Assembly (NCBI GenBank): GCA_905207905.1
Contig: CAJLNC010000003.1
Span: forward strand, 1 to 64,000
Length of the DNA stretch: 64,000 nucleotides
Source of the DNA: an uncultured Lachnospiraceae bacterium
GTDB taxonomy: Bacteria > Bacillota_A > Clostridia > Lachnospirales > Lachnospiraceae
Reading direction: 5' to 3'
The number at the start of each line of letters is the position of its first letter. Position 1 is the stretch's first letter. The notes under the pieces were generated by a model. It saw only the letters and a list, made by a program, of their open reading frames with translations, was not told where the DNA came from and did not search any database. The translations under genes and the position numbers were made by a program. Of this stretch, positions 63,944 through 64,000 are shown piece by piece.

Positions 63944-64000
63944 TTATTGAAGTGCGGTTAAAAGAAGCGTACCAACTAATACTACATCCTCATCCAGACT
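63944..64000 (-). CDS. C-terminal end of an unidentified gene (partial)
   Basis: The minus strand is open from the window edge to a TAA at 63944-63946, giving 18 residues SLDEDVVLVGTLLLTALQ before the stop. It ends 21 bp before the ATPase start in the same direction, as expected for an upstream operon gene. The piece is too short to identify. Confidence 0.5.
   Translation of the reverse strand, partial: SLDEDVVLVGTLLLTALQ

Overview
The window looks like a chromosome segment of an anaerobic gut-type Clostridia, most likely Lachnospiraceae (Bacillota). This rests on the Na+-type ATP synthase c subunit, the Lachnospiraceae-style Tad pilus locus with DUF5702 and TadE-like proteins, AGGAGG ribosome binding sites, signal peptides of the MKKLIAV..AMA kind, and the DUF4956/VTC/CotH gene set. 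Species cannot be read from the sequence. Almost all genes are on the minus strand; only GNAT, a small DUF2007-like gene and trxA are on plus. No insertion sequence, prophage, CRISPR array or rRNA was seen.

Layout from left to right: tRNA-Ser(GCT); a membrane glycosyltransferase/ATP-grasp pair; a GNAT gene; the complete F1Fo ATP synthase operon (atpZ-like, atpI, B, E, F, H, A, G, D, C; 3.5-11.1 kb); a histidine kinase, response regulator, RluA pseudouridine synthase and AI-2E-type permease group (11.8-16.0 kb); a palindrome-bearing spacer; HIT protein, rhomboid protease and adenine deaminase (16.7-19.6 kb); an eleven-gene Tad/Flp pilus operon (19.7-30.1 kb) in which tadC is frameshifted at a run of seven G; alkaline phosphatase with a YibE/F protein; an MFS transporter; an iron-type alcohol dehydrogenase; thioredoxin; and an eight-gene nucleoside uptake and hydrolysis operon (37.1-46.3 kb: BMP binding protein, ATPase, two permeases, nucleoside hydrolase, two M20 hydrolases and a glutamine-amidotransferase-fold protein without a nucleophile Cys).

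The most striking region is 46.5-59.4 kb. It is one tightly packed eight-gene unit: a dCache-GGDEF*-EAL-PAS-GGDEF regulator, a VTC-type polyphosphate polymerase, a DUF4956 membrane protein, an exported CotH-type kinase, a membrane-anchored TIM-barrel glycosidase-like protein, a HEAT-repeat membrane protein, a processive GT2 polysaccharide synthase and an SBP-GGDEF*-EAL phosphodiesterase (asterisk = degenerate). Inference: a c-di-GMP-controlled exopolysaccharide system coupled to polyphosphate or phosphorylation chemistry at the cell surface.

The right end (59.8-64.0 kb) is visibly richer in A+T. It carries a ribose-type ABC sugar importer with a GmhA-like SIS isomerase, plus the last codons of another gene running off the window. 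Motifs and positions were read by eye; residue positions given as 'about' are estimates, and family names come from motif recognition, not from database searches.
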